Shown piece by piece: positions 10,849 through 23,105 of a DNA stretch of 64,000 nucleotides. This DNA comes from Nageia nagi (lineage: Eukaryota; Pinophyta), in the NCBI GenBank assembly GCA_050084985.1, contig JBITNC010000001.1, positions 77,190,001-77,254,000 of the forward strand, in the 5' to 3' direction. Made by a program: the position numbers and the translations under genes. The notes beneath the pieces were generated by a model. The model saw only the letters and a list, made by a program, of their open reading frames with translations. It was not told where the DNA came from and made no database searches. The first letter of the stretch is position 1. Each line of letters opens with the position of its first letter.

Positions 10849-11289
10849 CTTCCCCTTAATGCAATATTGGGATAGAGCGAATAAGAGAGAAGAAGAAGAG
10901 AAAGTAAGAGAGTTCTCCTCCAAATAGATACAACCAAAGATGAGAACTTTTTATATATTTGTGAAGTAAGCAAGATCTAGTTTGAGACACTATTTTGCCA
11001 AATACAATCATTAACCACAATCGGTTTCAATGTGCATAAAGTACTCATTCAAATGGAAGTCATAAAGAGTCTCCAAGAGCCTACATACCTAAGGTAAGTA
11101 ATCTGCAATCTCAAAAGAACTTGCAAGTCATAAGCAGCTCAAATAACAAGATCAGTTAGATGCAATATATTCATATCAACAAGGATAGATGGATCACACA
11201 AATGCCATCATGAATGATCAATGGTGCACTATAAGTCATCATGAAGATGCTATAAAAAAATAGTCACTTGTATATAAAAAACATGTGTT

Positions 11290-11410
11290 GATTTACAAAA
11301 TAGAGCATGCACATACGAGTTCCTCACATATGGATAATTGAACAGTGCCAAAAGACACTAAAAGTTCCTCACACATGGATAACTGAATAATGCTAGATTG
11401 GCCAATCTTT
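11290..11410 (-). repeat. Two-copy repeat in the 3' untranslated region of element A
   Basis: The word 'gttcctcaca.atggataa.tgaa' occurs twice about 55 bp apart, between the end of RNase H and the polypurine tract. Function unknown. Confidence 0.6.
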
Positions 11411-11547
11411 TTGCTTTTAAAATTTTGTACAAGTTTCTCACGCAGAGCGAACTTACCACGAAGGTGTACAATAAAATCAACACTATACAGCACAAAATCC
11501 TTCGAAAGGTGAAGTTGTCATCACAAACATGAATTCAACACAAGAAT

Positions 11548-12135
11548 TCAAACTTCACTCCCCCTTGAGGGCAACTTCACCAACCTGATAGCATCCCTAA
11601 GCATACAGAACTGAGCTTCCGGGAGGGGCTTGGTGAACAAATTAGCGGAGTTCAAGGTGGATGGACAATACTCAAGGTGTATGATGCCATCAAGAACCTT
11701 CTGCCTAATAAAATGGGCATGGATTTCCACATGTTTTGTTCTCTGATGGAACACAAGATTTTTAGCCAAAGAAATAGCTGACTGATTGTCTAAAGAAATC
11801 AAAGATGAGCCTCCTTGCTCATACCCAATTTTTTTCAGAGATGCCTTGCCAAATGGCTTCCTGGGCTACAACAGACATGGCATGGTATTCAGCTTCTGTG
11901 GTTGAAAGAGAAACAATAGGCTGCTTCTTGGAAGCCCAAGAGATAGCACCTGTACCAATGCTAAACACATACGCAGAGGTTGATTTTTAGTCATCTCTAT
12001 CTCCTCCATAGTTAGAGTCTGAGAATCCAGAGAGAACAAACAAGGGCAACTTAGAATACTTGAGAGCAAGATTCTTAGTCCAAGCAACATACTTTAAGAT
12101 TTGCTTAACAGAATTGAGGTGCCAACATATGGTTT
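11548..12135 (-). pseudogene. Element A RNase H domain
   Basis: The C-terminal part of Copia pol, which removes RNA from RNA-DNA hybrids. The last 84 residues are open (11548-11802) and contain DNQSAISLAKNLVFHQRTKH, then FIRQKV and LFTKPLP, the standard end of a plant Copia polyprotein (usual form ...ADIFTKPL). The frame shifts around 11805-11866; the earlier part lies in other frames at 11866-12090. The stop after GSEV lies about 700 bp from the 3' LTR. Confidence 0.9.
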
Positions 12136-12693
12136 CTACATGAATCGTGCCATCAGATTCACTACAAAGGCAATATCTAGTCTGGATATAGTCAAATACA
12201 AAAGACTACCAATTAATTGCCTGTAAGCTGTAGCATCAGCTAACTGAGAGTTGGAGCTTAGAGAAACAGTGATTCCAGGAGAGACTGAGATCGCATCATA
12301 TCTACTCTCCTCTATTCCAAACTTCTGCAAGATTTCTGATATATACTTAGATTGACTGAGATAAGTACAATCCTTGTATTGATATACTTGCATTCCAAGA
12401 TAGTAGAGTAAGAGACCAAGGTCAATCATTTCAAATGTTGCCTTAAGTTTGGATATGCACTCTTGAATGATTTCATCATTGTTTCGAGTAATCCAAAAAT
12501 CATCCACATAAAGGAGAATCAAGACCACGTCTTTTCTTTGATTGAGCGCATATAGATCGGAGTCAAAAAAACACTTGGAGAAACCAATGTCTGCAAAATA
12601 CCCTGAAATCTTTCTGTACCAAGCTTTAGGTGCTTGCTTAAGTCCATATAATGACTTCTTTAGCTTGCACAAAGAACTCTTTGCCTTCCACAA
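12136..12693 (-). pseudogene. Element A reverse transcriptase (RVT_2), C-terminal part
   Basis: Open for 185 residues. It contains LYGLKQAPKAWY, the catalytic box LLYVDDFWIT, DLGLLLYYLGMQV and GSLLYLTISRLDIAF, in the order typical of Copia reverse transcriptases. Both aspartates of YVDD are kept. The usual RPDI is changed to RLDI. The N-terminal third (about 12700-13030) is present but broken by stops. Confidence 0.93.
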
Positions 12694-13032
12694 TAAACCC
12701 TTCTAGTGATTCATGAAGATTTCTACATCTAAGTCACCATTGAGGAATGCACTCTTGACGTCAAGTTGAAAAAATTTTCATCTTTGAGCTGCAAAAAGAG
12801 CAAAGATAATTCTCATAGTAGGCATCTTTGCTACGGAGCAAAGGTTTTCTCATAATCTACATCGTATTTCTGAGCAAAACCTTTAGCTACTAACCTTACT
12901 TTGTATTTCTCGATATCTTCAACTGAATTGAACTTGACCTTGTAGATCCACTTATTGGCAATCACATTCTTCTCTTGGGATAAGGAACCAAGTCCTAAGT
13001 TTTATTTTTCATAAGAGCCTCATACTCCACTT

Positions 13033-14051
13033 TCATGGCTTCCATCCAGCACTCGTGCTTAGAAGCTTCTTTAAAGTTGAGGGCTCATGCTTGTTGTCAA
13101 TCTTGGCAAATAAGGATTTGTTTAAGGTCATGCATCTTGTTACTCTTTGTGTTGGAGAATTTCGTTTTTGATATGACTTGTCTAGATCAACATCTAACCA
13201 GCTAGGTGCAACTGAAGAGTCATCTGGATCATCAACATCCTTATTAAAAGCAAATTCTTTAGGAAGTTCATTGAACTTTACATCCTTTGAAACAAACACG
13301 GCTTTGTAGGATGGAGAGTAGAGCTTGTAGCCTCTATGCTGATTGTCATAACCTACAAAGATGTACTTTTCAGCTCTTTTGTCCAGTTTTTTCTTTTTTC
13401 TCAAAAACAATGTAAGAGAATGCTTCACAACCAAACACCTTGAAGTGAGAGATGTTAGGTTTTCTTCCTGACCATGCCTCAAAAGGAGTTATACTCTGAA
13501 CGGCTTTTGTGGGACACCTATTCAAGATGTAAATAGTAGTGCTCACAGCTTCACCCACAAGAAACTAGGAAGATTACCCAACATGCACCTAGCCCTTTCC
13601 AAAATTGTTCTATTTTTCCTTTCGGCAACACTGTTCTGCTAAGGAGTGTATGTAATTGTAAACTATCTCTTGATTCCATACTTGACACAATAGTCATTGA
13701 ACTCATTGCTGATATATTTTCCCCATTATCTGATCTCAACATCTTGGTTTTAAAGTTAGTTTGATTCTCAACAAAGGCCTTAAAAACCTTAAAACTCTCA
13801 AAGGTTTGATCCTTGTGCTCAAGTGGATACCCAAAGGTCATCCTACTAAAGTCATCAATGAAGGTCATGACGTAAGATGTTCCTCCAAGTGACTTAGTCT
13901 GAAATGGACCCATCAAATTTAAATGCACAAGTTGAAGAGATTGAGATGCTCTTGCTGCCTTATCTTTTTCAAACTTTTGTCTATGCATCTTGCCAAGAAT
14001 GCACTTCTCGCATAGACCAACCGGAAGAGAAATTGAAGGCAAACCTTTCAC
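13033..14051 (-). pseudogene. Element A integrase
   Basis: The N-terminal zinc-binding region ends CEKCILGKMHRQKF. The catalytic core follows with LVHLNLMGPF and TFIDDFSR, then MLRSDNGENIS. The first core motif is normally VHSDLxGP; here the catalytic aspartate is replaced by asparagine, so the enzyme would be dead even without the frameshift near 13555-13650. The C-terminal half (13033-13558) has YILNRCPTKAV, TPFEAWSGRKP and FKVFGCEAF and is in a second frame. Confidence 0.92.
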
Positions 14052-14282
14052 AAGTTCTTAGTCTTTCATGACTTGAATACTTTTGTGGTTAAGGTGCTCT
14101 AAACATTGGTGCCAAAGATTGCCTCTAGAACACACACTAGAAGCAAGACACATCTTTGATGGAACTTGATCTACAATGTAGAGATCATCTTTCACTGATC
14201 CTTTAACCAAAATGGCAAGTCATTTTTTAATGCACCAGGATTGAGAGTTGAACTCAAGAGTACCCTTTTTAAGTAACTTGGA

Positions 14283-14870
14283 TTACGGAGAGAAGGTCAT
14301 CCTAAGCTTAGGAACATAGAGCGCATTATTAAGAACCTTCCCGTGAATCAACACACTCCCAATTCCTTGGACTTCAAGGGTAGAGTTATCACTTATCACA
14401 ACCGCATCTTTTCTATACTTGTGAAAGTTTTCAAACTTTTCCTTTTCAAACCATAGGTGATTAGTGCAACCAGAATCAACAATCCAATCAGACGAAAAAG
14501 AGGGAGACAAAGAGTAGAGTGCCGCAGCAAAATTAACTTGAATATTCTTCTTTCCTTTGTAGTTCTTTACATTTTCATTGCCTTTGTTCTTTTCCTCTTT
14601 TCTTTTTGTAGCAATCAACTTCTTTATGACCTTGGATGCCACAATAGTTACAATTACCATCAAACTTTTCCTTAGGATATGGATTGTTTGCTTCACCGTT
14701 TCCATCTCTTTGCTTGAAGTGGTTGTTGTTGCCGTTGTTCCTCCTGCTGCTGTTGTTTTTGTTGTTGTCGTTGCCATCGCCTCTTTTCTCAAACCTTTTG
14801 GAGGAATAAAGATAAGATTTCTTTTGATGGTTGAACTTCTTGAAAGGAGTTTTGGTTGCTCCAAGAGCAA
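14283..14870 (-). pseudogene. Element A protease region
   Basis: Contains WIVDSGCTNHLW, the Copia aspartic protease active site (D-S-G), then a GAG-pre-integrase-like stretch GIGSVLIHGKVLNNALYVP. Low-complexity T/N-rich sequence precedes it. It overlaps the gag end in another frame, as expected where gag and pol were once one frame. Confidence 0.9.
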
Positions 14871-15481
14871 CGTTATTATCCTTAAGAGAAGAAATCAACA
14901 CCTTATTGTTAAGGGTTTTTTCATGCTTCAAAAGTTGCCTAGAAAGGTTCTCAAGGGAGAAAACTTCTTCATCATCAAGACTTGTTTCCATAACCGTTAC
15001 AAAGTTTTCAAACTTTGAAGAAAGGCTTTGAAGAATAATGAAGACTATGAATTCATCATTGATCCAATTGCACTCACAAGCAACAAGTTGGGTCCTTAGG
15101 TCAATGATTTTGTTCAAGTAGATGGCAACATTTTCATCTTCCTCTTGACGAGTTTGAAGCAACTTTTGGAGAATGGTAAACCTTCTTGAAAAATTAGAAC
15201 CAAGGTAGATTTGCTTAAGCTTATCCCAAGCTTCCTTTACTAAAGTTGAAAAGGAAATTATTAGGAGCACATCATCCAAAATTGCATGGTAAATCATGGA
15301 AGTTGCCAAACTCATTCTTTGTGTTGTCAACCTCTAGTGCCTTCTCATCTATAGGAGGTACAAGGTTCTCATTCACTGTTTGCCAAAGCTTTCTTGCCTG
15401 CAATTCAGCTCTCATCCGTAGTTCTCAAATCTCAAAGTTGGAACCATCGAGAATGTGTTTGGGTAAAAAGGAGTCTCCCAT
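14575..15481 (-). pseudogene. Element A gag (UBN2 plus CCHC zinc knuckle)
   Basis: The start is probably the ATG at 15479-15481 (MGDSFLPKHILDGSNF). An in-frame TGA follows after 18 codons where the family has tryptophan, and the frame shifts near 15330. From 15330 it is open for 251 residues: LVKEAWDKLKQIY, LQTRQEEDENVAIYLNKI and LSSKFENFVTVMETS belong to the UBN2 gag domain. Then come a basic N-rich linker and the zinc knuckle CNYCGIQGHKEVDCYK, which packages element RNA. Apart from the stop and shift it is full length. Confidence 0.92.
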
Positions 15482-18411
15482 TTGCTACACAAAGATGTGA
15501 AAAAGTAATAAGCATGTGATTCAATAAACAACATTGTATGTTAAGTTTTAACCAAGTAAATAATACATGCTAAATATAACATTAGAGTCATGCTTGATTT
15601 AATTCACAAATGCAAATGTTTTACTATTCAAATATACATCCCATGTACCCAAATACGTTTGTCATCACCAAGAACCATAGATGTAGAGTGACATTGTTGA
15701 GGCTTGTTTTCTTGTCTATAACTAGGCCTTCACCTGGATGCCCACACAAGAGGAGTCCAAGTACTAGCAATCCTCAACCAGTTTGCTTTGGTCAGTATTA
15801 TACTTTCTCACAAAGACAAGTACCTACTATTTTCCAAGGTTATGACGTTTATTGGATCGGCTAAACTATTAATCTTGATTAGGTTTCAAATTGTTCTCTT
15901 AAGTTATCAGGATAATCTCTAAATAGGTGTGCGGACATATGGTATCACTACACACATGCCTATTCACTTATTGGAGTTATGTCTAGACCAACAGAGGGCT
16001 TAGGGACAATTGAGAAGTACAAACTTTTCACCATTTGGATTATCGTACTTAAAGACTCCAGTTCGCCTATCCTCACCTCATGGGTCCCCAAACAAGTCAT
16101 GTTGCGGAATGTACATGCGGATGTGTTCATTTTTAAGGGGTTGCTCATTTCAATGTTTGCATTTTTGTTTGCATAAGCAAATAAAGCGAAAAGCGAAACA
16201 TAAAAAAAAGAAGCATAAGTAAAACATCATCCATTCAAGATTTGAAACCTAAATGACCAATGGGTTTTGTTTTCCAACCCCTAAAGGACATCTTTACATC
16301 ATTCCTATTTTTACACAAGTCCAATCTTTTGGAAAATGAAGTAAATTGCATCATAACTTAAAAGTTTAAGTACTAAGCATAAGTACTAATCATAAGCATG
16401 CATTACTTTAACTTAAAAGTATGCATCTAAGTAAGTTAAAAAAAAGTCTTTTTAACTTACCAATTTTAAGTATAGAAACACATCTTTTATTAAAAAAAAA
16501 TTTTGAAGGACTAAGCATGCACTTATTAATTTAAAAAATAAGTACTAAACATGCATTTAATTTTAAGTAGTAAGCATTAACTTAAAAATTTTAAGCACTA
16601 GGCATGTATTAAATTAAGTAAAAGAAATATAAATTCCCCCTCTTTTTTACTTAAAAAATCATCCCTATAACATTATCTAAGTTGTAACATACAAAAGTAG
16701 GATCCCTCAATAATTTGTTTTCTCCCTTTTTGTTAAGGCTAAAAGTAGGATCAAGTGTTTATTTTAAGCCTTAAAAAAATGCCAATAAATAAAGGACAAG
16801 CAATTTTAAAAATAATCATAACCAATAATTAAATTTAGAGTTTACTTCAACTCTAAAAAAATTTTACTTGTGTAGTTGCATGTTTACCAAAAAAAATATT
16901 TTTAAGTATTGAAATATTTAAAGAGAAATGATGACCAAGGAAGAGGAATGATGACAAGCATTTAATTTTTGAAGTTGGAGTTTACTCTAACTCTAAAAAA
17001 TGCAAGCTTACTTTCTTCATAGTCCAATTCATTAATGACAAATTCATTAAAAAGACAAGATGGTAAAAAGTTAGTAAGGTGACCCACCACAAGGACAAAA
17101 GATTAATGCAAAGAAACAAGCGTACAAAGAAGGAGAAAGCCAATGCAAGGAGAGTTGGGGGCCGTGCAAGGAGAAAGAGAATGCAAGGAGAGCTGAGTGG
17201 ACGAGGGCTTGGTGTGAGGTGACAGCCAATAGCCCACAGGGGCTTTTAATAGGCAGTGAGGGTTGCACAGACAAATAAAAAAGATGCGAGGGGGGGTTCG
17301 TGGGCAGAGAGAGCTTCGCGATGAGAGGAGACCACAATGATGTCGCCTTAATCAATGCACGAAGGCCAATATTGAAGCAGGCTAAGCGGAGATGAAGAGG
17401 ACATGCTGAAGTTCGAAACCCCAGCGACTTGACACTGGTAGAAGGCTTCAGCATAGCACCACTCCCATCAAATCCAAAAACGCAACCAATGGCATGGAGT
17501 GGCCATGATAGGGGCCTTCTAACGATGGTGGGGAAAAGGCGAGAATGATGGCCTCTTGCTGGTGGCATGGAGTGGCCGTGAAAGAGGCCTGTCGTGAGAA
17601 GAGCATGGGATGAAGCCTCATGATTCGCAAGGCAGAAGGAGGTCAAGAGTCGGTCAATAAGGCAGAGAGTGGCCAAGAGAGGCCACGGTGGAGAGCGACT
17701 AGGGTGAAGGAAAAGCCTGTTGCGCCTGTTGGGTGAAGGTTGATACGTGGCCCAAAACGACATTGTAGACAATGAAAAAATATTATATGTATGCAAAAAT
17801 ATTTTAATCTTCCAATGCTTTTTTTTAATAAAACATGAATATAGTAAAAAAAGGTTACACATTATATTTACAATATATTTTGTGTTATGTAAGTCTCCCT
17901 TTCTTTGTTGAACACAAAAAAAATGTAGTAAAGTGTAGTTACTTTCAATTTTTTTTTAGTTAGTATCAAAATAGTTGAAATAAATACTTGTAAAATACAA
18001 CTATTCTGATAAGGGAACTAAGGTAGGCAAAATTCTAATATATAAATTTTCAAAAAAAAATTGCATATAATTAAGGATATGAAAAAAAATGTAGTATATG
18101 TTTACTTAAATACATAATAAAACCTTCAAAAAAAAATTAAGGATATGAAAAATTATAGCAATAGGTAATCTTAAACAGATGCAACTAACAGTAAGACATG
18201 TTAGTATACAAAAAATTACAACATAGATTGATATTTTAAGCAAATTTTGTCATAAACAAGGACTATCACAACACGATATGTTAGTAACATAATGCAATAA
18301 TCCATAAGATAACCAAAAGAGGAGGTAAATTGTACCTTATCTTAGTTTTACCTCACCAATGGGGATCACCAAGATGTAGTTTCCACACCAAGAATAAGAG
18401 CTTTCACACCT
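15482..18411 (-). other. Long leader of element A with GC-rich block
   Basis: About 2.9 kb between PBS and gag. 15960-16320 matches 1-320 of element C. 16320-17040 is AT-rich, with repeated 'aagcatgcatta' words. 17040-17760 is clearly GC-richer, in contrast with its surroundings, and holds a 263-residue open frame on the minus strand (17071-17862) that I do not recognise; it is rich in S, P, L and H and may be open by chance. The phrase ggcatggagtggcc occurs twice within it (17491 and 17566 regions). 17760-18411 is AT-rich again. Confidence 0.7.
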
Positions 18412-18423
18412 GCTTTGATACCA
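18412..18423 (-). promoter_or_regulatory. Primer binding site of element A
   Basis: Minus strand TGGTATCAAAGC, the initiator tRNA-Met PBS with one change from the TGGTATCAGAGC of element C, two bases from the LTR. Confidence 0.9.
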
Positions 18424-18425
18424 AA

Positions 18426-18924
18426 TGAGAGAGTTGAACTATAACATAAGCAACTCTAAACTCCCAAGATCACATGAAAGCTCACAATTCACATCTAACA
18501 AGCTCACAAAGCAATCTCACAACACAACACAAGATGTAAGTGGTTCTTCCAACTAGGAGTACATCCACTAACTAGATCTTTACTTCAATCACAAATACAA
18601 CTCTCTTACAATCCTTCTAATTTTAACTCCTAAGCACTATCCTATAGCATAACTTTACTCCACAATTGGTGTATGATCTAAAGAGGGAGCCTTCTATTTA
18701 TAGGCCAAAATCTCTCTTTGGATCACCCTTTTATCCAATGTACAAAAGCATGACATGCACATCGTTTTACCGAAGGGGCATACTCATGACATGGAGTGTA
18801 GGACAAGTTACATTATCATATTCACTTAAACACTTAAGGTATCAAATGATACCCATAGGTATTAGTGAATTTACATAGAAGATTATTACATAATCTATAC
18901 AATAATGCATTATACATTCCAACA
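18426..18924 (-). repeat. 5' LTR of element A
   Basis: 499 bp, collinear with 10350-10848, with about 22 substitutions by eye. TATA box near 18693-18702 on the minus strand. Followed at once by the target duplication GTAAA (18925-18929). Confidence 0.95.
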
Positions 18925-18929
18925 GTAAA

Positions 18930-18981
18930 TACTACTACTACATTACAAATACCATAATCCCTAAGGATTAGGTGTCTAACA
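18930..18981 (-). repeat. Element B left LTR, second part
   Basis: Continues the LTR of element B after the insertion of A: 'taccataatccctaaggatt' and 'aggtgtctaaca' match 24707-24742 exactly or nearly. Next to it the internal sequence is aatccccctttaatccaagg, the complement of the polypurine tract. Confidence 0.92.
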
Positions 18982-19034
18982 ATCCCCCTTTAATCCAAGG
19001 GGTATTTGTAAGTCCAAGCATCTTCCTGAACTTC

Positions 19035-20651
19035 TCAAACTTCTCTTTGAAGCACCTTGGTGAAGATGTATGCAGTTTGCTCATTTGTGGAACAATGTTT
19101 CAATTGAATTGTTTTGACTTCTACATGATGTCGAATCAAATGATAATTCGTGTTGATGTGCTTTGTTCGATTGTGAAATTTAGGATTCTTGGCCAATTGA
19201 ATTGCAAAAATATTATTAATTAGAACTGGAGTTGGATGCATCGATTTTTTCTACAAATCTTCTAGTATCTTCCTGAGTCATACAATCTCCTTTGTTGCTT
19301 CTACAGCAACCATATACTATGCTTCCGTAGTGGAATCTGTCGAAATGGATTGCTTTCATGATCTCCCAGAGATAGCTACTGATCAAGCCTCATGACATAT
19401 CCTGAAGTCGAAACTCTGTTCTCTTTGTCACCATCAAAGTCTGAATCTGAATTTCCAATCACTCTGTAGACTCCTACCTTAGAATATGAGTCCCAATTCT
19501 TATGTTCCTTTCTAATATCTGAGAACTCTTTTTGCTGCATTCTAATGCCCTTCACTCGGGTTTTGCATAAATCGAGAGAAAATTCCAACCACAAATGAGA
19601 TATCTGGTTTAGTTGTGGTTAGATAAATGAGACTTCTTACAAGTTGTCTATATTTTGTAGCATCCTCAAATGCATTCCTTTCAATAGATTTCGATTTCAA
19701 ATTTTGTTCCATTGAAGTAAAAGAGGATTACAATCTATCATGCCAAATTTATTCAACAACTCTCCAATGTACTTTCTTTGAGAAATGAAAATGTACTTTG
19801 AATTTTGTGTCACTTCAACGCCCAAGTAGTAATGAAGATGTTCCATATCATTTAAAAACTTTTCTTCAAATCTTGTCTCACGGATGCAATGTAACTTTCA
19901 TTGTTCCCTGTTATCCAAAGATCATCTACATACACCACAAGATATACAACAATCTTGCCAATCCTTCTGAAAAATAAAGTTGCATAATCAAGATTAAAGT
20001 GTTCAAAATTAATTTTCAAGAGATGCTCAATAAGCTTTTCATACCAAGCATGAGGAGCTTGTTTTAGGCCATACAAGGACTTGATGAACTTGGAAAACTT
20101 TTATATTCTTAACCCTTCATTGCAAATCCTTCTGGTTGTTTCATGTACACTTTTTCTTTCAAATCACCATTCAAGAAAGTAATCTTCACATCCATCTAAT
20201 GAACTTTCCACCCATATTGAGCTGACATTGCCAACAAAGAACGAATGATAGCCCACTTAGCTATAGGAGCAAAAGTCTCATCATAGTCAATACCTTCTTT
20301 ATGTGCAAAACCTTTAGCCACAAGCCTCGCTTTATGTTTTTCAAGTGAGTTGTTTGATCTGTACTTGTTTTTGTAGACCCACTTGTATCCAATAAGTTTG
20401 GTTCCATATGGAGGGTCCACCAACTTCCAAGTCCCATTCTTGATGAGAGCATCATACTCCTTCATGGCATCTTTCCAAACATCATGAGAAAAAACTTCTT
20501 TAAAGGAAGTTGGCTCATAATTAGCAAAAAAATTCAATTTACAATCAAATGAACAATCCATATCATCATTATCATCACTTGAATTTGAATTCTCTATTGC
20601 TCCATCTTCTAGTCTTTCTTGGTAGGAGCTCCTAGTTTCTATCTTTCCCAC
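19035..20651 (-). pseudogene. Element B reverse transcriptase and RNase H
   Basis: RT: ALIKNGTWKLVDPP, KHKARLVAKGFAHKEGIDY and DETFAPIAK (20196-20651), then MYGLKQAPHAWYEKL and VVYVDDLWITGNN (19852-20076), with YVDD kept. RNase H: DSDFDGDKENRVSTSGYVM (19376-19594), then AIQLAKNPKFHNRTKHI and TAYIFTK (19035-19241). Each part is in a different frame, separated by stops, so this is a clear Copia pol relic and more decayed than element A. Confidence 0.9.
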
Positions 20652-20751
20652 TTCATCAGGATGAACACTTTCAAGTGTTTTGGAGAGCCACTTAGAAATC
20701 TTTTACGATGTTTTTGGTTGCTCAACAAGTTGAGTAGGTTCTTCATTACCA

Positions 20752-21900
20752 TCAAGGGCTCAAGCTACCAATCCCATTAATCACATCATCCAAAAGAACT
20801 TCTAGAACTAATGAAAAGAAAGAAAATTGTTGTGGAGGAGTTGTTTGTGCTGCAGGAACAAGTTCTTCATGAATAGGCGCAAGTGTAGATTCCAAAGATT
20901 GATCCAATATAGGGATCCCCCTGTCAAGATTTGGAATCTCATAATCTGCTTTAAAGAAGTGCTTTCCATGGGTAAACCTATCAAGGTGATCAAGTTGCCG
21001 CTCTACAATCATGTCACTCTTGGAACATTCAAGAAAAATGATGTCTCCTACAAAGAGGAACTTCTTGTTTACCTTGTCATACAACTTATAGCCCTTGGTA
21101 GTATCTGAATACCCCAAGAATATACATTTTCGACTCCTAGCACCAAGTTTGTTTCTTTGTTCCTTAGAGATTAAGGCATAACAAGTGGAACCAAAATTTC
21201 TGAGATGCCTAATCGAAGGAATACGACCAAACCACATTTCATATGCAGTCTTATTGTCAAGAGCATGAGATGGACATCTGTTTCTGACATATACTTCACA
21301 TTGAACTGCAAAACATCATTTTCACATTCTTGAAAAACAACATTGCTCGAATCATATTCAACAAAGTTCTATTCATCCTCTCAAATACACCATTTTGTTG
21401 TGGATTATAAGGAACAATTGTTTGATGCTTGATTCAATGTTGACTAAGATAGTTTTCGAATTCATTTGATGTGTATTCACCCCCATTATCAAAAAGAAGT
21501 GTGCCAATAAGAGTGCGTGCTTCTTTCTCAATCATAACACGAAATTGTTTAAACTTTTCAAAATATTCAGAATTGGTTCTTCAACAAATACACCCAACAC
21601 ATCCTAGTATAATCATCAATGAGAGTCATGATATATTTGTTTCCAATAGTAGAAGGGATAGGTAATGGTCCACACAAATCAGTGTATGAGTTCTAGTTTT
21701 CTACATGCTCTAAATTTTGAATCAATAAAAAGTTGTTTGCTGTGCTTTCCTAGGACACATGCTTCTCAAGGTTTTCTACATTCCTAGGAATGGTGGGCAA
21801 TCCTGATACATCTTTCTTTTTCAACAAACGAAGATCATCAAAAGATGCCCAACTCTTACATGCCACAAGAGACTAGATGAGACTACCTTTTTCTTGATGA
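20752..21900 (-). pseudogene. Element B integrase
   Basis: The C-terminal half is open (20752-21237): IRHLRNFGSTCYALI, RSRKCIFLGYSDTTKGYKLY and FVGDIIFLE are typical of the region after the Copia integrase core. The core, further right to about 21900, is broken into short frames; 'tattatcaaaaagaag' and neighbouring antisense text near 21480 still match the usual SDNGGEY region in position. Confidence 0.8.
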
Positions 21901-21946
21901 GTGAGGTAGGCAAAGTTCCTTGATCTAGCAGAAGTCTCATGCAACT

Positions 21947-22442
21947 TCAACAACTTCTCTCATTCTTCCCGCCAGTCATCACCAGTTTGTTGTCGAAAGA
22001 CCTTATCTCCACTTTGCCATCGAACATATGAATTGAATGACCCTGTTGGCGAATGAACACAAGAGATAATAGGTTCCTTTGCAATTTAGGAAGGTGGAGA
22101 ACATCATGAAGAAGCATATCTGAAAGGCTTGGCAACTTTAAGTTTCACGGTACCAATAACCGAACGTGTAATACTGGATCTATCAACAAAATACATGCAC
22201 CATCAATGTTTGTATTCATCTCCTCAAAAAAGTCTACAAAATGACACGTGATATGTCAAACCAGTATCGAGCAACCAAGCATCCTTCCAAGATGCAAATG
22301 AAGAATTACACAAATTGTCAATTGTAGTGTTACATTGGAAAGTAATATAATGAACGGAATTAGAGTTCTTACTCTTTGCTTGCTCCCGTTTTTCATTTCT
22401 TTTTAATCTTCTCCCATGGAGTCTGACAGATAGCAATTTCAT
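21947..22442 (-). pseudogene. Element B protease
   Basis: Contains DAWLLDTGLTYHV (near 22245-22290), the Copia protease active site D-T-G, and downstream LHDVLHLPKLQRNLLSL, the usual region after the protease. Frames are broken between the two parts. Confidence 0.85.
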
Positions 22443-22558
22443 GCCCTTTTATGTCGTATTTTGTACAATGTAGATTGTTTTTTTTAAATCACAATCACCT
22501 TGATTAGATCTACCTCCTGCTTTTGGAATTTCCCCTACCATGACTACGGTGGCTGCTT

Positions 22559-23105
22559 TTACCACAGAAGAATCATGTGCAATATTTTTCCTTTTTTAGC
22601 AATACACAATGTATCTAAAGTAGGATCACTAGTCTTCTTTCCAAATGCTTTCTCACGTTCTGCAATCTTATCTACCAATGTGTCAAATGTGAGAGATTTC
22701 AAATAACCACTAGCTTGTAGGGATTCAAGATAGTTTGAATATGTGGGGTACAACGCTTAACCAAGGTCGCAAGAGCAATGTCAATTTGTACACCTGTAGA
22801 GTTTATTTCGTGCATAATTGCTCTAATGTTTGAAATTAATGCCATGAGATCATTGTCTTTCAACTCTAGGTTGAAGAGCTTCAATTGTAATCGGATTAGT
22901 TCCAATTCATAATGGGAGTCATACAAATCTTTTAGTTTTTTTAATGCATTCCAAGCATCATCTATTGAGCTAATATGACGGTGCACTGCTGCATTAACCG
23001 AAGCAACAAGTAAAGCATTTTCCTTACAATTCATATTCCAAACTGCAAGCTTTTTGGCATCCGTTGGTTTGGTGGGTGGATTGTCACCATCAGATACTCG
23101 TATCC
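22559..23105 (-). pseudogene. Element B gag (UBN2)
   Basis: Reads WNMNCKENALLVASVNAAVH, then DAWNALKKLKDLYDSHY, LKLFNLELKDNDLMALI and LATLVKRCTPHIQTIL, as in plant Copia gag of the short-LTR type. A second frame continues with SLTFDTLVDKI (22559-22753). The zinc knuckle near 22450-22560 is largely lost. Confidence 0.87.

Larger units (their letters stand above)
10350..18924 (-). mobile_element. Full-length Ty1/Copia retrotransposon A, nested in element B
   Basis: An 8575-bp element in minus orientation with 499-bp LTRs (10350-10848 and 18426-18924), a perfect 5-bp target duplication, a PBS beside the right LTR and a purine tract beside the left LTR. The gene order gag, protease, integrase, RT, RNase H (right to left) is that of Copia. 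A leader of about 2.9 kb separates the PBS from gag, far longer than usual. About 22 LTR differences in 499 bp (counted by eye) mark it as the youngest complete element here, yet gag and pol carry stops and frameshifts. Confidence 0.93.

Noticed and set aside
14578-15018. 146-residue plus-strand frame rich in V, F and L
   Set aside because: It is the mirror of the element A gag; hydrophobicity comes from the antisense of its N- and K-rich linker.
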